64,000 nucleotides of DNA from UBA7803 sp963822255 (lineage in GTDB: Bacteria; Pseudomonadota; Gammaproteobacteria; Pseudomonadales; Azotimanducaceae), in the NCBI GenBank assembly GCA_963822255.1, contig CAWGGV010000007.1, forward strand, positions 150,556 through 214,555. Direction: 5' to 3'. The position numbers and the translations under genes are program-made. Positions 1-9,450 of the stretch are shown in pieces. The first letter of the stretch is position 1. Every line of letters starts with the position of its first letter. The notes beneath the pieces were generated by a model. It did not search any database, was not told where the DNA came from, and worked only from the letters and a program-made list of their open reading frames with translations.

Positions 1-170
1 TGGTGATCCACAACCCCGAGTTCGCCCGCTACGCCGGCGGCGAGAGCGGCGACGCCGCAGCGCTCGACGGCGCCAGGGCGCTGGCTTTGACGGCGGCGGA
101 ATACCTGCTGGACCCGGCCCTCAGGGCCGAGGCCCGGAAGGCGTTCGAGGTCTCCCAGGGGCTGGCTTGA
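1..170 (+). CDS. M20-family amidohydrolase/peptidase, C-terminal end (partial)
   Basis: This is the last 56 codons of a gene that enters from the left edge, read in the frame starting at base 3 and ending with TGA at 168-170. The visible tail (HNPEFARYAGG, then ALALTAAEYLLDPALRAEA) resembles the end of M20 amidohydrolases of the aminobenzoyl-glutamate utilisation/amidohydrolase group, which hydrolyse N-acyl or peptide bonds with two metal ions. The metal-binding residues lie outside the window, so the substrate cannot be judged. The next gene starts inside the stop codon, so the two are probably co-transcribed. Confidence 0.6.
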   Translation, partial: VIHNPEFARYAGGESGDAAALDGARALALTAAEYLLDPALRAEARKAFEVSQGLA

Positions 171-838
171 AGAGCGGAGCGACAACCGCCAACTCCGCCG
201 GCTGGGCCACCGGCGTGGCCGCCGGCAGCGGGACGAACGTCTGGGTGTTCGGTTACGGCTCGCTGATCTGGCGGCCCGATTTCCCGTTCCTCGAGCGGCG
301 CCGGGCTCGTCTGCGCGGCTGGCAGCGCCGCTTCTGGCAGGGCTCCCACGATCACCGCGGGGTGCCGGACCGTCCCGGACGTGTGGTGACGCTGGTTCAA
401 ACGGGCCACGGTCATTGCGACGGCGTGGCTTACTGTCTCGACGCGCAGACGGTGACGCAGATCTTTGAGAGCCTCGACCACCGGGAGAAGAACGGCTACC
501 TCCGCCAGCCGATCGAGCTGGAGCTGGGCCCGCCAGCGCCGCTCGCTGCCGCGCCGGCAGCGGATGCGTGCGCCGGCGCGCGGGACGGCGGCGCGGCGGC
601 ACCTCCTGGCGCCAGCGACACGGTGTCCGCCGTGGTCTACCTGGCGCCCACGGACAATCACGCGTACCTCGGCCCCGCCCCGGTCGCCGACATGGCACGG
701 CAGATCGCGACGTGCGCAGGGCCGAGCGGCGCCAACGCCGATTACCTGACCGAGCTGGCGGCCGCGTTGCGCCAGCTCGACGTGCAGGATCCTCACATCC
801 TCGAGCTGGAGGCCGCGGTGCGGAACCATCGAACATGA
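167..838 (+). CDS. ChaC-like gamma-glutamylcyclotransferase
   Basis: The protein has about 223 residues. The N-terminal nucleotide-like motif VFGYGSLIWRPDF and the following RFWQGSHDHRGVP and PGRVVTL segments are typical of ChaC, which cleaves glutathione to 5-oxoproline and Cys-Gly in the cytosol. An Ala/Gly-rich stretch around residues 125-150 looks like a linker insertion. The start used is TTG at 167, overlapping the stop of the upstream M20 gene; no ATG precedes the conserved VFGYGS core, so a later GTG is also possible. The stop overlaps the ATG of the acyl-CoA dehydrogenase at 835 by 4 nt, which suggests one operon. Confidence 0.8.
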   Translation: MKSGATTANSAGWATGVAAGSGTNVWVFGYGSLIWRPDFPFLERRRARLRGWQRRFWQGSHDHRGVPDRPGRVVTLVQTGHGHCDGVAYCLDAQTVTQIFESLDHREKNGYLRQPIELELGPPAPLAAAPAADACAGARDGGAAAPPGASDTVSAVVYLAPTDNHAYLGPAPVADMARQIATCAGPSGANADYLTELAAALRQLDVQDPHILELEAAVRNHRT

Positions 839-2029
839 ACATCGCCTTCAGCCCGGAGCACGAAGCGTTCAGGAGCGAGGTCAGGCGGTTTCTCGACGCC
901 TCCCTCACCGATGAGCTGCGCATCGCCCAGCGGCGTTGCCCCGGCATCTTCCTCGACTACGAGCACAACATCGTCTGGCACCGCATCCTGTATCGCCAGG
1001 GGTGGGTGGCGCCGTCGCTGGCCGAAGCGTTACGGCGGCACCGGCTGGGATCTGGTGCAGCGTTACGTCTGGGCCACCGAGTCGACGCTCGCCGATGCCC
1101 CGAGCCTCGCTCCCATGGGCCTCGGCATGTGCGGGCCCATGCTCATGGGCTACGGCACCGACGCTCAGAAGGACTACTACCTGCCGCGCATCCTCTCGGG
1201 CGAGGACTACTGGTGTCAGGGCTACTCGGAGCCCGGCGCTGGTTCGGATCTCGCTTCGCTCAAGCTTAAGGCGGACAGCGACGGCGACCATTACGTGCTG
1301 AACGGCACCAAGATCTGGACCACCCACGCGCACGTCGCCAACCGGATGTTCTGCCTGGTGCGCACCCACGCGGGCGGCAAGCCCCAGCAGGGGATCACGT
1401 TCCTGCTTCTGGACATGGACACGCCGGGCATCACCGTGCAGCCGATCGTGTTCGCCTCCGGCACCCACGAGGTCAACCAGGTATTCTTCGACGACGTGCG
1501 CGTGCCCAAGGCGAACCGGGTGGGCGAGGAGAACCAGGGCTGGACGGTGGCCAAGTACCTGCTCGAGTTCGAGCGCGGCGGCGGCGGCGCGGCCGCCTAC
1601 CGGACAGCCCTGGCGCGGCTCGAACGGTTCGCGGCGGCGGCGCCCGGCGCCGACGGCGGCAGCCTGGTCGAAGAGCCGGCCTTCCGCCGCAAGGTCGATG
1701 CGCTGGCCGTTCAGGTCCAGGCGGCCCAGTACACCGAGTTTCGCATCATGTCCGCCCTGTCTCAGGGCCGGAACCCCGGCCCTGAATCCTCGCTGATGAA
1801 GAACCTCGGCGCCCAGCTCGGCCAGCGCATCACGGAGCTGCTGGTCGAGGCAGCGGGCCAGGGCGTGCTGGCGGGCGCCCCCGCGGTGGCCGACGCGTCG
1901 GCCCCGCCGCCGCCCGACCCGGGCGTCATCGCGTTCGCCCGCTATTTCAATCTGCGGGCGAGCTCCATCGCCGGCGGCACCAACGAGGTGCAGAAGAACA
2001 TCGTCGCCAAGCTGGTGCTGGGGCTGTGA
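835..2029 (+). pseudogene. acyl-CoA dehydrogenase, split by a +1 frameshift
   Basis: ATG at 835 opens a normal acyl-CoA dehydrogenase N-terminus (MNIAFSPEHEAFRSEVRRFL) that runs to about 1017. Coding similarity then continues in the next frame with KRYGGTGWDLVQRYVW and ends at 2029. Deleting one base (C1018) joins the two parts as APSWPKRYGGTGW and gives a 397-residue protein, the usual family length. Family landmarks are present: CQGYSEPGAGSDLASL at the FAD/substrate region and SSIAGGTNEVQKNIVAKLVLGL near the C-terminus. It would oxidise an acyl-CoA to the enoyl-CoA with FAD. The extra base may be real decay or a sequencing error; several similar single insertions in this window favour the latter. 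Confidence 0.82.
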
Positions 2030-2091
2030 CCCGAGGGTAGGGGTTGGGGCTAGAATCCAGCCCTGTGAGGAATGGGAAGGAGGGGGATTCC

Positions 2092-2977
2092 ATGAGCGAT
2101 TTCGAAGACAAGGTGGTCATCGTCACCGGTGGCGGCAACGGCCTCGGCCGTGCTCACGCGCTGGCGTTCGCGCGGCGCGGCGCCCGGGTGGTGGTGAACG
2201 ACCTGGGCGGCAGCCTCGACGGCAGCGGCTCCGGTGACGCCGCCGACCGGGTGGTGGCAGAGATCGAAGCGATCGGTGGCCGGGCGGTCGCCAGCAAGGA
2301 CTCCGTGTGCGACAAGGAAGGCTCCAGGCGCATCGTGCAGATCGCCCTCGATGCGTTCGGCACCGTGGACATCCTGGTCAACAACGCCGGCAATCTCCGC
2401 GACAAGAGCTTCAAGAACATGACCCTCGAGGACTTCGACGCGGTGCTCGACGTGCATCTGCGGGGCACCGCCTACGTCACCCACGCGGCCTGGCCGGTCA
2501 TGTACGAGAAGAGCTACGGACGCATCGTCTTCACCAGCTCCGGATCCGGTATTTTCGGCAACTTCGGCCAGGCCAACTACGGGTCCGCGAAGATGGGCAT
2601 GGTGGGGCTCATGAACGTGCTCGCCATCGAGGGTCTGTCGAAGAACATCCGGGTCAACTGCCTGGCGCCCGGAGCCGCCACCCGGATGACGGCCTCGGTG
2701 CCCGGCGCCAGCTTCGACGCCGCCGCCCCGCCTGCAGAGCGGGCGCCCGAGCTGGTGAGCCCGGCGGTGCTGTACATGTGCAGCGAAGACGCGCCCACCG
2801 GCTGGGTCGATCCACGCCGCGCGGGGCCGATTCTCCCGCTCGCAGACCTTCGCCAACGAGGGCATCAAGCTGCCCTCGGAGGAAGTCAGTTACGAGGCGC
2901 TGATGGACCGCATCGACCGCGTGACCGACATGTCGAACGCCAGCGGGCGCAATCCCACGGAGCGGCGCCGGCGCTGA
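2092..2977 (+). pseudogene. short-chain dehydrogenase (MFE-2-like 3-hydroxyacyl-CoA type), +1 frameshift near the 3' end
   Basis: The start ATG at 2092 follows an AAGGAGGGGG ribosome site. The protein shows TGGGNGLGRAHA (cofactor loop), NNAG, and a Ser-Tyr-Lys active site in SSGSGIFGNFGQANYGSAKMG. It matches the SDR domain of multifunctional (3R)-hydroxyacyl-CoA dehydrogenases. After PTGW the frame is lost: removing one base near 2809 gives VIHAARGRFSRSQTFANEG and an end at TGA 2977, for about 294 residues. Without the correction the ORF runs to 3027 with an unrelated tail. It lies 62 nt after the acyl-CoA dehydrogenase, consistent with consecutive beta-oxidation steps. Confidence 0.82.
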
Positions 2978-2994
2978 GGGCGGCCTGCCGGCGG

Positions 2995-4090
2995 CTATCC
3001 GCGGTTCCAGGGGGCGGTTTGCGGTAGCGCTCGGGCCGGGGACACGGCGTCGGCCAGCGGGCTGGGGCGGCCGGCGAGCAGATCCGCCGCCAGCTGTCCC
3101 AGCGCCGGCGCGGTCTGGATGCCGAAGCCTCCCTGGCCCGCGAGCCAGAAGAAGTCCGCCACCTTCGGATCGTAGCCCACCGCCGGCAGCCGATCCGGTA
3201 GAAAGGTCCGCAGCCCGGCCCAGCTCCGGCTGAACCGCCGCACCTCCACGGTGGTGAGATCCTGGAAGCGGTCGACGATCATCGCCAGGTCCAGCTCCTC
3301 GGGCTGCGCGTCGCAGGGGGCGCTCGGCGTCTCGTCGGCCAGCGACACCATGAGCAGGCCCGCCTCCGGCTTGAAGTACAGCCCTCCCTGCACCCGGTGG
3401 ATCAACGGCCAAGCCGAGACGTCCCGCTGCACGTCCACCAGCAGAGCGGTGCGCCGCAGCGGTGTCAGCCCGAGCGGCGCCGCGCTGGTCATGGCAGCCA
3501 GCTCGTCCGCCCAGGCGCCGGCGGCATTCACCACCACGTCGGCCGAGAGGCTTTGCTCGCCGAAGCGGAGGGACCACCCTTCCGCGCCACGCTCGATGCC
3601 GTCCACCCGGGCGCCATTGATCACCCGACCGCCGGCGGCGGTGAGCTGCGCGGCGAAAGCCTTCCATCAGCGCATGGGGATCGAGGACCATGGCATTGGG
3701 ATCGATGCAGGCCCGCTGCACGCGCTCCGGACGCAGAATCGGCACCCGCGCCAGCACGTCGGCGGCAGGAATCTCCCGCAGCTCCGGACACAGTGGGCGC
3801 CAGGCATCGAGAAAGGCATCCAGCTCCGCGGTATGGGCGTCGTCGCACACCGTCACGTCCCACACCGGCCGGGCCCCCTGAGCACGATGGTGCGGTGCGC
3901 TGGCGACGGACAGCGCGTGGACCACCTCGTTCATGAATGCCTCGATGTACACCGCCGCCGAGCGCCCCGAGCTGTGATAGCCCGGCTGCATCTCGGCTTC
4001 GAGCACGGTGACCTCGAAGTCGGCTGCGGCCCGTGCGCCGCAGGACAAACCGGCGATGCCGCCGCCGATGATCGCGAGTCTCGGTTTCAT
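2995..4090 (-). pseudogene. DauA-like FAD-dependent D-amino acid dehydrogenase, +1 frameshift
   Basis: From ATG at 4090 the protein begins MKPRLAIIGGGIAGLSCG (Rossmann FAD motif) followed by MQPGYHSSGRSAAVYIE, very like Pseudomonas D-arginine dehydrogenase DauA. The second half (VVNAAGAWADELA, SWAGLRTFLPDRLPAVGYD, FFWLAGQGGFGIQT) lies in another frame and ends at 2995. Removing one A from the AAA at 3656-3658 fuses them as LMEGFAAQLTAAGGRVING and gives 364 residues, a normal length. Such enzymes oxidise D-amino acids to the imino acid and pass electrons to the respiratory chain. It is divergent from the hybrid kinase at 4208. The substrate is inferred from similarity only. Confidence 0.8.
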
Positions 4091-4207
4091 GGCTGCCAAG
4101 CCTACCGCGTCGACGCGGCCGCTTCCCGGGAAAACCGTGGCCGACGCCGTTGCCCTGCGCTCCGGACCGGACGAAAATGACCAATTGGGCCAGCCGAACG
4201 ATTCATC

Positions 4208-7200
4208 ATGCCAGACGACCGGCGAAACCCGGTGACTCCAGGCGAAGCCGACCCGGGCGATCCGCGGCCGCCGTGGCAGCAGAGCGCGGACGACGAAGCG
4301 CTGCTGGACGAGCTCGGCATCGGGCTATGCTACCTCGCGCCCGACGGCATCGTTCTCTGGGCGAACCGCGCGCAGCTCGACCTGCTCGGCTACACCCGGG
4401 GAGAGTTTTTGGGCCGCCCCATCGCCGCCTTTCACCTCGAACGGCGGGAGGCGCAGGACCTGCTGTCGCGGATGGCCGAAGGTCGGAACCTGCGCAACGT
4501 TCCAGCGCGCCTGCGCGCGAAGGACGGCGCTGTGCGGGAGGTGCTGATCTCGTCGCGTCCCGTGCTGGTCGGCGGCGAGCTCGTTCGCACGCGCTGCATC
4601 ACCCGCGACGTCACCGAACAGAAGGGCGTCAGCGATGCCCGGTCGTTGCTGGCCGCCATCGTCGACTCGTCTGACGACGCCATTGTCGGCAAGTCGCTGG
4701 AGGGAACCATCCTCTCCTGGAACGCCGCGGCCGAGCGGCTGTTCGGCTATAGCGCCGCCGAGGCGGTCGGCCAGCACATCACCTTGATCATCCCGCCGCA
4801 ACTGCACGACGAGGAGCGCACCATCCTCGAACGGCTGTGGCGGGGCGAGAAGATCGAGCACTTCGAGACCGTACGGGTCGCCAAAGACGGCCGCCGCATC
4901 GATCTTTCCCTCACCATATCGCCGGTGCGCGACCAGACCGGGCACATTCTCGGCGCGTCCAAGATTGCCCGGGACATCAGTGGGCAGAAACAGTCCGAGG
5001 CAGCGCTCAGGGAGCAGACGCGGACGGCCGAGACCTTGAACCGGGTCGGCAATGCCCTGGCGGCGGAGCTCGACGTCGACCGCATCGTGCAGTTCGTGAC
5101 CGAGCAGGCCACCGCCGTCACCGGGGCCGAGATCGGCGCGTTCTTCTACAACGCAGGCATTGGCGAGAACACGCCCTTCCGCCTGCACACGGTTTGCGGC
5201 GCATCGGCACTGTCGCTCGACGGCTTCGCCAACCCGCTGGACAGCGCCATTCTCGAACCCACCTACCGCGGCGAGCGCGTGGTCCGGCTGCAGGACCTGA
5301 CCCACAAGGTGCCCCACGGGCAGATCCCGCCGTTCCACCACGCGCTGCTGAGCCGCCAGCCCGTCAGGAGCTATCTGGCCGTACCGGTGGTCTCCCGTTC
5401 CGGTGAGCCGCTCGGGGGGCTGTTCTTCGGCCACGGTCGCGCCGGCGTGTTCACCGAGCACCACGAACGCATCGTCAGTGGCATTGCCGCTCAGGCCGCC
5501 ATCGCCATCGACAATGGCAACCTCTATGGCCGGCTTCAGGAGTCGGAGCAGCGCTTCCGCCAGCTTGCCGAGCACGTCACCGACGTGTTCTGGATCGTCG
5601 ACATCCGGGGCTCCCGCCCGCCGCACATGCTCTACGTGAGCCCCGCCTACGAGGACATCTGGGGCAGGAGCTGCGCCACCGTCTACCGCGACAGCCGGTC
5701 GTTCCTGGAAGCCGTTCACCCCGACGATCTCGACCGGGTGCTCGACGCGCTCGCCAGGCAGCAGCGGGGCGAAGCCACGGCGGAAGAGTACCGGGTCGTT
5801 CACGACGACGGCAGCCTGCGCTGGGTATGGGACCGCGCGTTCCCCATCGGTGACGATGCCGGCAAGGTGATCCGCATCGCCGGCATCACCGAAGACATCA
5901 CCGAACGGAAAGTCGCCGAGGACCGGGTGCGCGAGAGTGAGGAGCGCTATCGGCGCCTGAGCGAGCTGCTGCCGGTTGCCGTCTATGCCTGCGAGGCGCC
6001 GTCGGGGGTTCTCACCTATTACAACGGCCAGGCGGTGGAGCTCTGGGGGCGGGTGCCGACGCTGCGCGATTCGGCGGACCGCTTCTGCGGATCGCAGCGG
6101 ATGTTCTCGGCCGACGGCAGCCTCTTGAGGCACGAGGACAGCCCGATGGCGGTGGCGCTCGCCCAGGGACGGAGCTTCCGCAACCAGGATCTGATCATCG
6201 AGCGCGCTGATGATACGCGCGTTCGAGTGCTGCTGAACATCGAGCCCATCCGCGACGCGGAAGGGCGGGTGACGGGGGCCATCAACGCCTGCCTGGACGT
6301 GTCTGCGATCAAAGACGCGGAACGGCGCCTGCGGGATGCGGACCGCCGCAAAGACGAGTTTCTCGCCACCCTCTCCCACGAGCTGCGCAACCCCCTCGCG
6401 CCGATGCGCTACGCGCTGGAGACCATTGAGCGCGTCCCGGACGACAGCGCGCTGCTGCAGCAGTGCCGCCAGGTGCTCGAGCGCCAGGTGCGGCATATGG
6501 TTCGGCTCATCGACGACCTGCTGGACGTGAGCCGCATCAGCCACGACAAGCTCGAGCTGAAGCGGGAGTCAACGGACCTCGCCCGGATCGTGGCGATCGC
6601 CATCGAGACGAACCGGCCGCCGATCGACCAGGCCGGCCAGGAGCTCGTGGTCGAGCTTCCTGACCAGCCGGTTGCGCTGCACGTGGACACCCTGCGGATC
6701 GCCCAGGTCGTCGGCAACCTCCTCGGCAACGCCAGCCGCTACACGCCGGCCGGCGGCCGGATTCGCCTGACGGCGCGGCCGCTGGCCGAGGCGGTGGTGC
6801 TGTCCGTGGAGGACAACGGCCAGGGAATTCCGGTGGATCAGCTCGACAGCATCTTCGAGATGTTCAGCCAGGCGGACCGCTCCGCGCGGATGCAGGGCGG
6901 GCTCGGGGTCGGGCTGACCCTGGTCAAGCGCCTGGTGGAGATGCACGGCGGGACGGTCCGGGCGGAGAGCCGCGGCCCTGGCGCCGGCAGCCGCTTCGAG
7001 GTGACCCTGCCGACGTTCGTCGCCGCCAGCCACCCCCAGGGTGAGGCGCCGGGCGCCACGCCGTCGCTCCCGCCGCCAACCGCGCTGAAGCGCATTCTCG
7101 TCGTCGACGACAACCGCGATTCCGCCGATTCGCTGTCCATGCTGCTGTCCATGGCCGGCCACGACGCCCGCAGCGCCTACGACGGCCCCCAGGCGCTCGA

Positions 7201-7441
7201 GGAAGCGGAGCGGTTCCGCCCCCATCTCATGCTGCTGGACCTCGGCCTGCCCGACATGGACGGCTACGAGGTCTGCCGTCGAATCCGGCTGCAACCGTGG
7301 GGCCAGGCCGTCCGGGTGGCGGCGGTGACCGGCTGGGGCCAGGATCAGGACCGAGCCGCTTCGCGCAAGGCTGGGTTCGACGACCATCTGGTGAAGCCGG
7401 TGGGCTACGACGCCCTCGGAACCCTGCTCGCTCTGCCATAG
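4208..7441 (+). CDS. hybrid sensor histidine kinase: PAS-PAS-GAF-PAS-PAS-HisKA-HATPase-REC
   Basis: This 1077-residue cytosolic sensor has no membrane segment. Its order is: PAS about 30-140, PAS 150-275 ending DISGQKQ, GAF about 285-440, PAS 450-575 ending TEDITERK, PAS 580-705, dimerisation domain with SHELRNPLAPMR (phospho-His about 724), ATPase domain with DNGQGIPVDQLD and GGLGVGLTLVKRLVEMHGG, and a C-terminal receiver KRILVVDDNRDSADSL with phospho-Asp about 1011 in LLDLGLPDMDG. The receiver probably acts as an internal phospho-acceptor or attenuator, as no output domain or partner regulator is adjacent. The signal is unknown; PAS and GAF suggest redox, light or small ligands. It stands alone, divergent from the DauA-like gene. 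Confidence 0.93.
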   Translation: MPDDRRNPVTPGEADPGDPRPPWQQSADDEALLDELGIGLCYLAPDGIVLWANRAQLDLLGYTRGEFLGRPIAAFHLERREAQDLLSRMAEGRNLRNVPARLRAKDGAVREVLISSRPVLVGGELVRTRCITRDVTEQKGVSDARSLLAAIVDSSDDAIVGKSLEGTILSWNAAAERLFGYSAAEAVGQHITLIIPPQLHDEERTILERLWRGEKIEHFETVRVAKDGRRIDLSLTISPVRDQTGHILGASKIARDISGQKQSEAALREQTRTAETLNRVGNALAAELDVDRIVQFVTEQATAVTGAEIGAFFYNAGIGENTPFRLHTVCGASALSLDGFANPLDSAILEPTYRGERVVRLQDLTHKVPHGQIPPFHHALLSRQPVRSYLAVPVVSRSGEPLGGLFFGHGRAGVFTEHHERIVSGIAAQAAIAIDNGNLYGRLQESEQRFRQLAEHVTDVFWIVDIRGSRPPHMLYVSPAYEDIWGRSCATVYRDSRSFLEAVHPDDLDRVLDALARQQRGEATAEEYRVVHDDGSLRWVWDRAFPIGDDAGKVIRIAGITEDITERKVAEDRVRESEERYRRLSELLPVAVYACEAPSGVLTYYNGQAVELWGRVPTLRDSADRFCGSQRMFSADGSLLRHEDSPMAVALAQGRSFRNQDLIIERADDTRVRVLLNIEPIRDAEGRVTGAINACLDVSAIKDAERRLRDADRRKDEFLATLSHELRNPLAPMRYALETIERVPDDSALLQQCRQVLERQVRHMVRLIDDLLDVSRISHDKLELKRESTDLARIVAIAIETNRPPIDQAGQELVVELPDQPVALHVDTLRIAQVVGNLLGNASRYTPAGGRIRLTARPLAEAVVLSVEDNGQGIPVDQLDSIFEMFSQADRSARMQGGLGVGLTLVKRLVEMHGGTVRAESRGPGAGSRFEVTLPTFVAASHPQGEAPGATPSLPPPTALKRILVVDDNRDSADSLSMLLSMAGHDARSAYDGPQALEEAERFRPHLMLLDLGLPDMDGYEVCRRIRLQPWGQAVRVAAVTGWGQDQDRAASRKAGFDDHLVKPVGYDALGTLLALP

Positions 7442-7533
7442 CGCCGGGCGCCGCTCTGCCGCACACCCCGCTACCCGCCGCCCCGGACCATCCTCTATCA
7501 TGACCGGCCGATCAGCGGCTACAGGGAGACGAC

Positions 7534-8268
7534 ATGGCGCTCGTGGAACGGCAAGACCGGGACGGCCTGGCAATTCTCACCCTCAACCGGCCGGAAGTGC
7601 TGAACGCGCTGAGCCCGACGCTGTTCGTGGAGCTGCGGGCCCATGTGGATGCGTTGGCCGCCGCCACCGAGCAGATTGGCTGCGTGATCCTGGCGGGCCG
7701 CGGCCGCTCGTTCTCCGCCGGCAACGATCTCAAAGCCATCCAGGCCGGAGACACGGCGCCGAGCCGGCATTTTCAGGCCGAGACCCTGGACGCCATCGAG
7801 CAGCTGCCGCAGCCGGTGATCGCTGCGGTTCAGGGGCATTGCTACACCGGGGCGCTGGAGCTGGCGCTGGCGTGTGACCTGATGGTGGTAGCCGAGGATG
7901 CCAAGCTCGCCGACACCCATGGCCGCTGGGGGATGTCGCCCACCTGGGGCATGAGCCAACGGCTGCCGCGGCGGATTGGCTTGACCGCAGCCAAGGAGAT
8001 GATGTTCAGCGGCCGGGCCGTGTCCGGCGCAGAGGCCGTGGGGATGGGCCTCGCGGTCGAGAGCGTCACCGCGGAAGCGCTCATGAAGGCTGCCGAGGCG
8101 ATGGCCCGGCGGTTCCTCGAAAACTCCTGGTTCACCTTGCGGGCCGACAAGATGCTCGTCAACCAGGGGCTGAACTACACCCTGGAGGACGGGCTGAGCT
8201 TCGAACGGCAGCACAGTCCCGGCCGCGGGCCGGATCTGGAAGAGCGCCTGGCGCGGTTCGGGCGCTGA
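7534..8268 (+). CDS. enoyl-CoA hydratase/isomerase (crotonase) family protein
   Basis: The protein has 244 residues with the crotonase fold: GRGRSFSAGNDLKAI forms the CoA/oxyanion region and GHCYTGALELALACDLMV keeps the first catalytic Glu (about residue 109). At the second Glu position (HGRWGMSPTWG) a His is found instead, so the enzyme may be an isomerase or other crotonase rather than a standard hydratase. The ATG at 7534 follows an AGGGAGA ribosome site. It is monocistronic between the kinase gene and an oppositely oriented small gene. Confidence 0.85.
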   Translation: MALVERQDRDGLAILTLNRPEVLNALSPTLFVELRAHVDALAAATEQIGCVILAGRGRSFSAGNDLKAIQAGDTAPSRHFQAETLDAIEQLPQPVIAAVQGHCYTGALELALACDLMVVAEDAKLADTHGRWGMSPTWGMSQRLPRRIGLTAAKEMMFSGRAVSGAEAVGMGLAVESVTAEALMKAAEAMARRFLENSWFTLRADKMLVNQGLNYTLEDGLSFERQHSPGRGPDLEERLARFGR

Positions 8269-8282
8269 GCGCGGAGCCGCCG

Positions 8283-8594
8283 CTACCCGGCGGCCGCGCT
8301 CCGGGTGCGGTAGGGTTCTCCGAGCTGCAGAGCCGAGCCACGGCGGGCGAGCTCGTCGAGGTAGGCGCCGTCACTGGCCGGATCGAGCCACGGCGCGGGG
8401 GTGGCCGTGTCCTCCCGAACGATGCGCAGTTGCTGCTCCTCGACCCGCCCCACGGCGACGCGTTCCGCGGCTGCGAGGTCGGCGCCATAGGCGAGCACCG
8501 TGCAGTAGCGGTGGCATTCCTCGTTGTCCTGCACCAGATAGATGAACAGGTAGCAGGACGGTTCCGTCGCTCGAATTTTCGCTGCTCGGTCCAT
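8283..8594 (-). CDS. hypothetical protein, 103 residues
   Basis: I do not recognise this family. The start ATG at 8594 is supported by AGGAGGGCATC directly upstream, rather than the longer frame to 8639. The predicted protein (MDRAAKIRATEPSCYLFIYL...) is soluble, rich in charged residues, with three Cys in its N-terminal half (one in SCYL, two in ECHRYC) and no signal peptide. It ends 15 nt from the convergent crotonase gene. The clear ribosome site and GC-rich third positions support coding. Confidence 0.6.
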   Translation of the reverse strand: MDRAAKIRATEPSCYLFIYLVQDNEECHRYCTVLAYGADLAAAERVAVGRVEEQQLRIVREDTATPAPWLDPASDGAYLDELARRGSALQLGEPYRTRSAAAG

Positions 8595-8775
8595 GATGCC
8601 CTCCTGTGGAGCTGAGCGGATCTGCGCGTGCACCGCCACGGTGCGCGGTGGCGCCTGCTGCTTGCCAATCGGATGTCCGCCAATCCTCGATCACTAAAGA
8701 GCAATTGCCGTGCCAGTGCGGGGAGAATAGCTCGAGATCCCACGCCCGCCGCCGGCCCCGCCGCCTGGCCTTCCG

Positions 8776-9429
8776 CTACGCCAGGTCGGAGACGAACGCC
8801 GCCACCTCGGCGGCGATCTCCTCGAACACCGGGCGCGGATCCCGGCGCACGCGCTTGCGCACTCGGTAGCCATGGTCCGCATCCTCCAGCCAGTGCAGGC
8901 GCGCCCGGTCCAGCTCAGCGACGACGCCGATCAGTAGCTCGCGGTCGGCCAGCGCATCCCGCGTGCCGGAGAGGAACAGCATGGGCACGGTCACCGCCGC
9001 GAGATGGGCCGCCCGCTCGATGCCGGGCCGGCCCGCCGGATGAAGCGGAAAGGACAGACAGACGACGCCCGTCGGCGCGACCAGCCCCTCCGCCACTGCG
9101 TGAGTGGCCATGCGCCCGCCGAAGCTGTGACCACCCAGGTAGATTCGCAGGTCCGGCTCAACCCGCTGCGCTTCCCGCACCGCGGCCACGATCGCGGCCA
9201 CCGCCACCGGCCGCGGGTCCACCCGGCGGCGGCCGGCTTCCATGAACGGAAAGTTGAAGCGCAGCGTGGCGATGCGCACCGCCGCCAGGGCCTCGGCGAT
9301 TCGGGTCATGCTCTGGTGCCGGAAGCCGGCACCGGCGCCGTGGGCGAGCACCAGCAGGTCCCGGGCGCCCTCGGGCCGGACGAGCTCGGCGTCCAGGCCG
9401 CCACTGCCGGTGTCGAACGGAATGCGCAG
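8776..9429 (-). CDS. alpha/beta-hydrolase of the Tex30/dienelactone-hydrolase-like group
   Basis: The conserved protein contains LVLAHGAGAGFRHQSM, TLRFNFPFMEAGRRRVDPR, the nucleophile motif GGHSFGGRMATH, and a late DADHGYRVRKR with the catalytic His. This is the small alpha/beta-hydrolase family often annotated as KANL3/Tex30. Homologous sequence extends upstream of the first GTG (9351) through LRIPFDTGSGGLDAELVRPEG, but that extension holds no ATG, GTG or TTG; the likely first codon is CTG at 9429, or translation is coupled to the ClpP-like gene whose stop lies at 9451-9453. It is the downstream partner of that protease gene. The substrate is unknown. Confidence 0.75.
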   Translation of the reverse strand: MRIPFDTGSGGLDAELVRPEGARDLLVLAHGAGAGFRHQSMTRIAEALAAVRIATLRFNFPFMEAGRRRVDPRPVAVAAIVAAVREAQRVEPDLRIYLGGHSFGGRMATHAVAEGLVAPTGVVCLSFPLHPAGRPGIERAAHLAAVTVPMLFLSGTRDALADRELLIGVVAELDRARLHWLEDADHGYRVRKRVRRDPRPVFEEIAAEVAAFVSDLA

Positions 9430-9450
9430 GCGATCCCCCGCTAGTTCCCG

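Noticed and set aside
2978..3027. C-terminal tail of the SDR in its uncorrected frame
   Set aside because: The tail is unrelated to SDR proteins, while the other frame from 2810 gives the conserved GRFSRSQTFANEG segment and a fitting stop at 2977.
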